Source: Brachycybe producta
Taxonomy: Eukaryota > Arthropoda > Diplopoda > Playtdesmida > Andrognathidae
Assembly (NCBI GenBank): GCA_036925085.1
Contig: JAUPFP010000040.1
Span: 62,001-126,000, forward strand
Length of the DNA: 64,000 bases
Reading direction: 5' to 3'
In this document: positions 60,632-64,000 of the stretch, piece by piece
Numbering within the stretch: the stretch's first letter is position 1
Layout: each line of letters opens with the position of its first letter
Notes under the pieces: model-generated
What the model was told of the DNA's origin: nothing
The model's input: the letters and a program-made list of their open reading frames with translations, nothing else
Databases searched by the model: none
Translations under genes and position numbers: made by a program

Positions 60632-61171
60632 TCCCAGGTCTGTGTGTGTGTGTGTAACATCGGAATTTATATACATTTGAATAAATGAACTGCTTTTTTT
60701 TTTTTCTCAAGGTCAACTATATGTTGCACCCTTCCCATCCAAGAACCCCATCATATTAAATTGGAGAGGGGAAAAGGTTGGATGGAAAGTGTAGAAGGGG
60801 GGGGGGGGCGAGAGAGAAATGTGGAGAGAGGAAAAGTGGGAGGGGCTGACTGAAATTGAAATGAAAGGAGTAAAAAAAGGAAAAAAAACGACGCGCATGC
60901 GCACACCAGAGAAAATGAAAAACTTATTTTCTCTTTCAAATATAAAAAGGGGAGGGGATAATAGTAGCAAAATTAAACTACAGTTTATCACAGGCAATTG
61001 CGCCCAGCATTAGAATTTCTTTTGCTCATCTCTTTTATGAACGTCATCAATTTCTAATTGGTTTGTTACTTGGTGTGACGTCATAAAAGGGCGGAGGAAA
61101 ATAAATTCTAATGCTGGGCACAATTGCCTGTGAATTTTGCTCCCGTCATTTATGACGGGTTACCCCACTAG
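60632..61171 (+). mobile_element. Non-autonomous Helitron, copy 2
   Basis: 540 bp. It has the same ends as copy 1: TCCCAGGTCTGTGTG at the 5' end, and hairpin CCCGTCATTTATGACGGG plus TTACCCCACTAG at the 3' end, between host A (60631) and T (61172). The interior shares ggtcaactatatgttgcac, ccatccaagaacccca and the cgcgcatgcgca word (60892-60903) with copy 1. It has extra sequence before the 3' end, including a 30-bp-arm inverted repeat (60989-61132). The opposite arm of the surrounding foldback element provides a near-empty site. Confidence 0.88.
60989..61132. repeat. Inverted repeat with 30-bp arms inside Helitron 2
   Basis: 60989-61018 (cacaggcaattg, then cgcccagcattagaattt) and 61103-61132 are complementary with one mismatch, around an 84-bp centre. 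Helitron copy 1 has only the right arm's outer part (cacaattgcctgtg). Confidence 0.85.
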
Positions 61172-62689
61172 TCTGAAAATAGAGTTAATATTTAAATATA
61201 AATATAGAAACTATTGACAAAATATTGATTTAGTATTTCAATTTAAAATATTAATAATAAAGTGAATTTTTATTTGGTGTTCATGTCCTTAACTGGATTC
61301 CGTGTAATTCACCTAAACACATTTAATTTGAATTCATTTAACTCATGTGTGTGTGTGTGTACAAGGTATTAGAGGTTTCATTTTTCAAACTGAATAGATG
61401 ATTTATCTAATTGTTATATAATCGACCATATTATGCCAAGTAAATATAATTAATGCGGATATAATCACAATGAAGTATGTTGTAACATTACAATGTAATT
61501 AATTAATGATAAAAATAACAGTTTAATAATATGCTTTCGTTGTTTATACTGTAGGACGTTATTAATTTATCTGACAAACTTTTGGCTTTTTTTTCCATAA
61601 ATGTTTTAACAACGTGAGAATTAATGTTGATATAATTTAAAAAAAAAAGAAACCATAATTTATTCCAATTTGAAAATGCCGGTTTTAGATTTTCTAACTT
61701 CAAACTGAATCAGGACATGAAAACCAAATAAAAATTGACTTTATTATTAATATTTTAAATTGAAATACTAAATCAATATTTTGTCAATAGTTTATATATT
61801 TATATTTAAGTATTAACTCAATATTTTCAGATTTATTAACTGAATAATTTGAATTCGACATATTGTTTATTGAAATGCATTTAAATTATCAGATGTGTGC
61901 TAGGTATAAGATTGAATATTAGCGATATTACAAGATTAGCAAGTAAAAAATAAAAGACATAGTTTTCTAAAAACCTTTATAACTTTTATTAAAAGAATAA
62001 AATATTAATTACAGGATATAAAGCAAATTGACATATATGAATGTGATTTATGTAGAAAAACAAAAATAAACATTTTAATTAGTTAATTAATGGTAACTTG
62101 CCATGTTTTGTTGCATCCTTTAACATCCTTAAAGGATGCGACAAAATGGTAAAATACTTCAACTTTCACTACTTTGAGAATATTCGTAGATGTGTTTTCC
62201 TAACGGCACATAATATCTCGCGAGACAGTTTTTTTTTTATAATCTAGACTTTGAATTAAGTTTTACTCAAAAAGGTAATTAAGCTTAGCATTATTTAAAC
62301 ACATTCTGTTTTTAAATTAATTTCAGCATTTATAAAAATTGCACATTTATAGTTTTAATTAGTTGTTATTATATGTAACATATCAAAATATATTTGTCTA
62401 AAAATTGATACAAATTGGTGACTAATTAAGTTATTGAATTTTGAAAATTATGTTTCAAAAACGTCATTTTTCAAGCTGCGGAACCACATACAACACAATG
62501 TGGAGCTATTTTAGGAGCCAATAGCGCAGGTAGTGTGTATAGAAAAACGCTTGCACCACAAAAGTGAAGCTTGTGACGTCAGAGGGGTTCACAAAAAATT
62601 TTGGTTTGTCATTTTGTCTGATTAAAAAGGGGCGGTAATAACAAACAAAAAAAAATGCAAGAACCGTTTTGAGAAGTATTTTGAGAAAA

Positions 62690-63509
62690 TTTGCTTTTCA
62701 AGCGAACGTTAATTTTAAGGAGAAACATTGCGAAAAAATTCAAAATGTTTTAGAAATTAGAAGGAAAATGCGAAAATAGTTTTTTTATGAAATGTCAATG
62801 GAAAAACCAAAAAACGGGTTGCATTTTCAAACTGAACTATAAAGTGTTTATTTTTTTAATAGAGGCGGGACGAATTCTAAATTTTCTGGAATCCGAAATT
62901 CCGAATTCTAAAAAGGTTCTCGAATCCCGAATCCTTCATATAAGAATCCTATATTATTCATTAAGAAGATACAAATAAATGAAATAATATTAAATATTAA
63001 ATTATTAATAATAAAAACACGCTCAGGGTCAGGCCACAAGGTGATCGATTGGTGATATTCCCGGATACCACTACCGAAATTACAACAATGGCCGGTTTTT
63101 TTTTTGTGTTAGTGAACGCTTCTATTGGACGTCAAGGGAGTTAAAAATTATTTTATCAAAGTTTTTAACAGGTTTTTTTAGGTTAGGATTCGAAAAATTC
63201 GGAAAAAGCGGAAAAAAGCGCCAAGAATCGAGTTTTCGAATCTCGAATATTTTTCAAGATTCGCGGGATTCGAGGATTCGAATGTCCCATGCCTAGTTTT
63301 TTAAAGATATTGCAATGAAAACGCTTGTAGCATAATATTTTACTATTCTAGTTTTGAAAACAATCTGATTTTTTTTAATGATGTTGTTTCAAAAAACCGT
63401 TCGCGTCCAAATTTTTACAAAAAAAAAAGTCTATGGAGAATAACATTAGCCACTGCATTGGGCCGGCACCGTTGTGGAGAACAAAATCAAAATAAATATC
63501 TATTCAGAC
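62690..63509. mobile_element. M2 foldback element, split by a hAT-like insertion
   Basis: M2 words flank the insertion: ttcaagcgaacg, gagaaacattgcgaaaaaa, atgttttagaaattag and caaactgaactataaag on the left; ttttttaaagatattgcaat, actattctagttttgaaaac and aaataaatatctattcag on the right. Removing 62860-63296 and one target copy restores the order seen in the other M2 copies. Confidence 0.75.
62860..63296. mobile_element. hAT-like non-autonomous element nested in M2
   Basis: 437 bp. The left end is TAGAGGCGGGAC and the right end GTCCCATGCCTAG, imperfectly inverted. It is flanked by TTTTTTAA at 62852-62859 and 63297-63304, an 8-bp target duplication. The interior is built from repeated gaattc/gattcg words (tccgaaattccgaattct, gattcgaggattcgaatg). 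No transposase. Confidence 0.8.
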
Positions 63510-63968
63510 TAAAAATGTCTAATTTGTAACTTAACGTTTGTACTTTATGAAATTATTAATTTTCTAAATGTAACAGCGTTTTCATTTTTTTGGTACTTAG
63601 TATTAGCGGCACTTAACAAATAACTCTAATGATTGAAAAAGAAACCCTATACTTTTGATAATCTGACTTATTTTAAATGTTTCTTAACCCCATGCCATTT
63701 TTTAAAAATCTTATCAATAATTTAAAACATAAATTTTCATGTCAACTTCACTTCTCTGTATTATTTTATATAAGTAATCTTTGTATAATGTTAGTTATGA
63801 TGATTATTGGTAAAAAAAAAAGCAACCTCATGACCTGAATTTCAATTTTTTTTTATTATATATTGTATTTAAATTTATTGATATTTTACGTAACAAGAAG
63901 AAAATTACTTAACAAAAACATTAATTACAAATCGAGTCAATCTTTCAGAATCAGAATAACCACGAATC

Positions 63969-64000
63969 ATGGAAAGTGTAGCAGACAAATCTACGAGGCT
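63969..64000 (+). CDS. Possible first exon of a fourth SLC5-type gene (cut by window end)
   Basis: ATG at 63969 opens MESVADKSTRL to the window edge. The spacing from a splice-acceptor-like tctttcag (ending at 63949) to the ATG resembles genes B and C, and the peptide loosely resembles the start of gene C (MKCVAETSSNL). The position also fits the tandem spacing of gene starts (39052, 50375, 63969). Only 32 bases are visible, so this is an inference. Confidence 0.4.
   Translation, partial: MESVADKSTR

Larger units (their letters stand above)
60498..61910. mobile_element. Large foldback element interrupted by Helitron 2
   Basis: The outer ends cttatacctagtacacacc (60498) and gtgtgctaggtataag (ending 61910) are inverted. 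Inner parts are also inverted: aatatgtcgaattcaattta at about 60587 versus aatttgaattcgacatat at about 61847, and ctattgacaaaatattgatt at about 61212 versus aatcaatattttgtcaatag at about 61769. A further pair, ttttatttggtgttcatgtc versus gacatgaaaaccaaataaaa, brackets the centre. The left arm is split by the Helitron at 60632-61171, which the right arm lacks. Part of the arm also occurs at 52121-52252. Confidence 0.75.
57914..63968. other. Region between gene C and the possible next gene copy
   Basis: About 6 kb with no intact gene. In order it holds: (AAT)n with several AATAAA words just after the gene C stop (57925-57966), Helitron 1, a duplicated 107-bp-spaced phrase, M1 (58695-59048), a broken SLC5 exon pair (59140-59339), a foldback element (59511-59742), a half M1 (59823-59935), a large foldback with Helitron 2 inside one arm (60498-61910), and an M2 copy split by a hAT-like insertion (62690-63509). 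The stretches 61915-62640 and 63510-63940 are AT-rich with nothing I recognise. Confidence 0.6.

Noticed and set aside
60632..61171. Rep/helicase gene in the Helitrons
   Set aside because: The elements are only 409 and 540 bp and contain no such coding sequence; they are non-autonomous.

Overview
The window is eukaryotic nuclear DNA, most likely from an invertebrate animal and probably an arthropod. It has intron-rich genes with GT-AG splice sites, AT-rich introns packed with short inverted-repeat elements, Helitrons, hAT-like and Harbinger-like non-autonomous elements, a dead non-LTR retrotransposon and a large satellite array. No species-diagnostic sequence was seen, so the lineage stays open.

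Layout. Bases 1-32595 are one uninterrupted satellite array of 178 head-to-tail 183-bp monomers plus a 21-bp partial unit. No length change was found in any monomer, and at least two levels of higher-order repeat are visible. At 32596 the satellite stops sharply. From 32921 the rest of the window carries a tandem cluster of SLC5-type (sodium:solute symporter, monocarboxylate/multivitamin-transporter-like) genes on the + strand. Gene A has only its last three exons here (32921-36179); its upstream exons must lie beyond the satellite, or be lost. Gene B (39052-46039, 14 exons, 581 aa) and gene C (50375-57913, 14 exons, 596 aa) are complete and have identical intron positions and phases. A broken relic of exons 2-3 lies at 59140-59339, and a possible first exon of a further copy begins at 63969 and runs off the window.

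Between and inside these genes: an AT-rich minisatellite fills gene A's penultimate intron (33121-35745). A dead CR1/L2/Jockey-like reverse transcriptase fragment lies at 37035-38442. Two related foldback-element families (called M1 and M2 here) recur in introns and spacers. Two non-autonomous Helitrons lie at 57978-58386 and 60632-61171, the second inserted in an arm of an older foldback element. Two hAT-like elements with perfect 8-bp target duplications lie at 55402-55639 and 62860-63296. A perfect 47-bp-arm palindrome lies at 46719-46817.

Genes A, B and C encode paralogous plasma-membrane transporters that presumably arose by tandem duplication. They share a conserved cytoplasmic tail and differ in the first substrate-site segment and in the extracellular loop. 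No RNA genes, CRISPR arrays or prokaryotic features were found.
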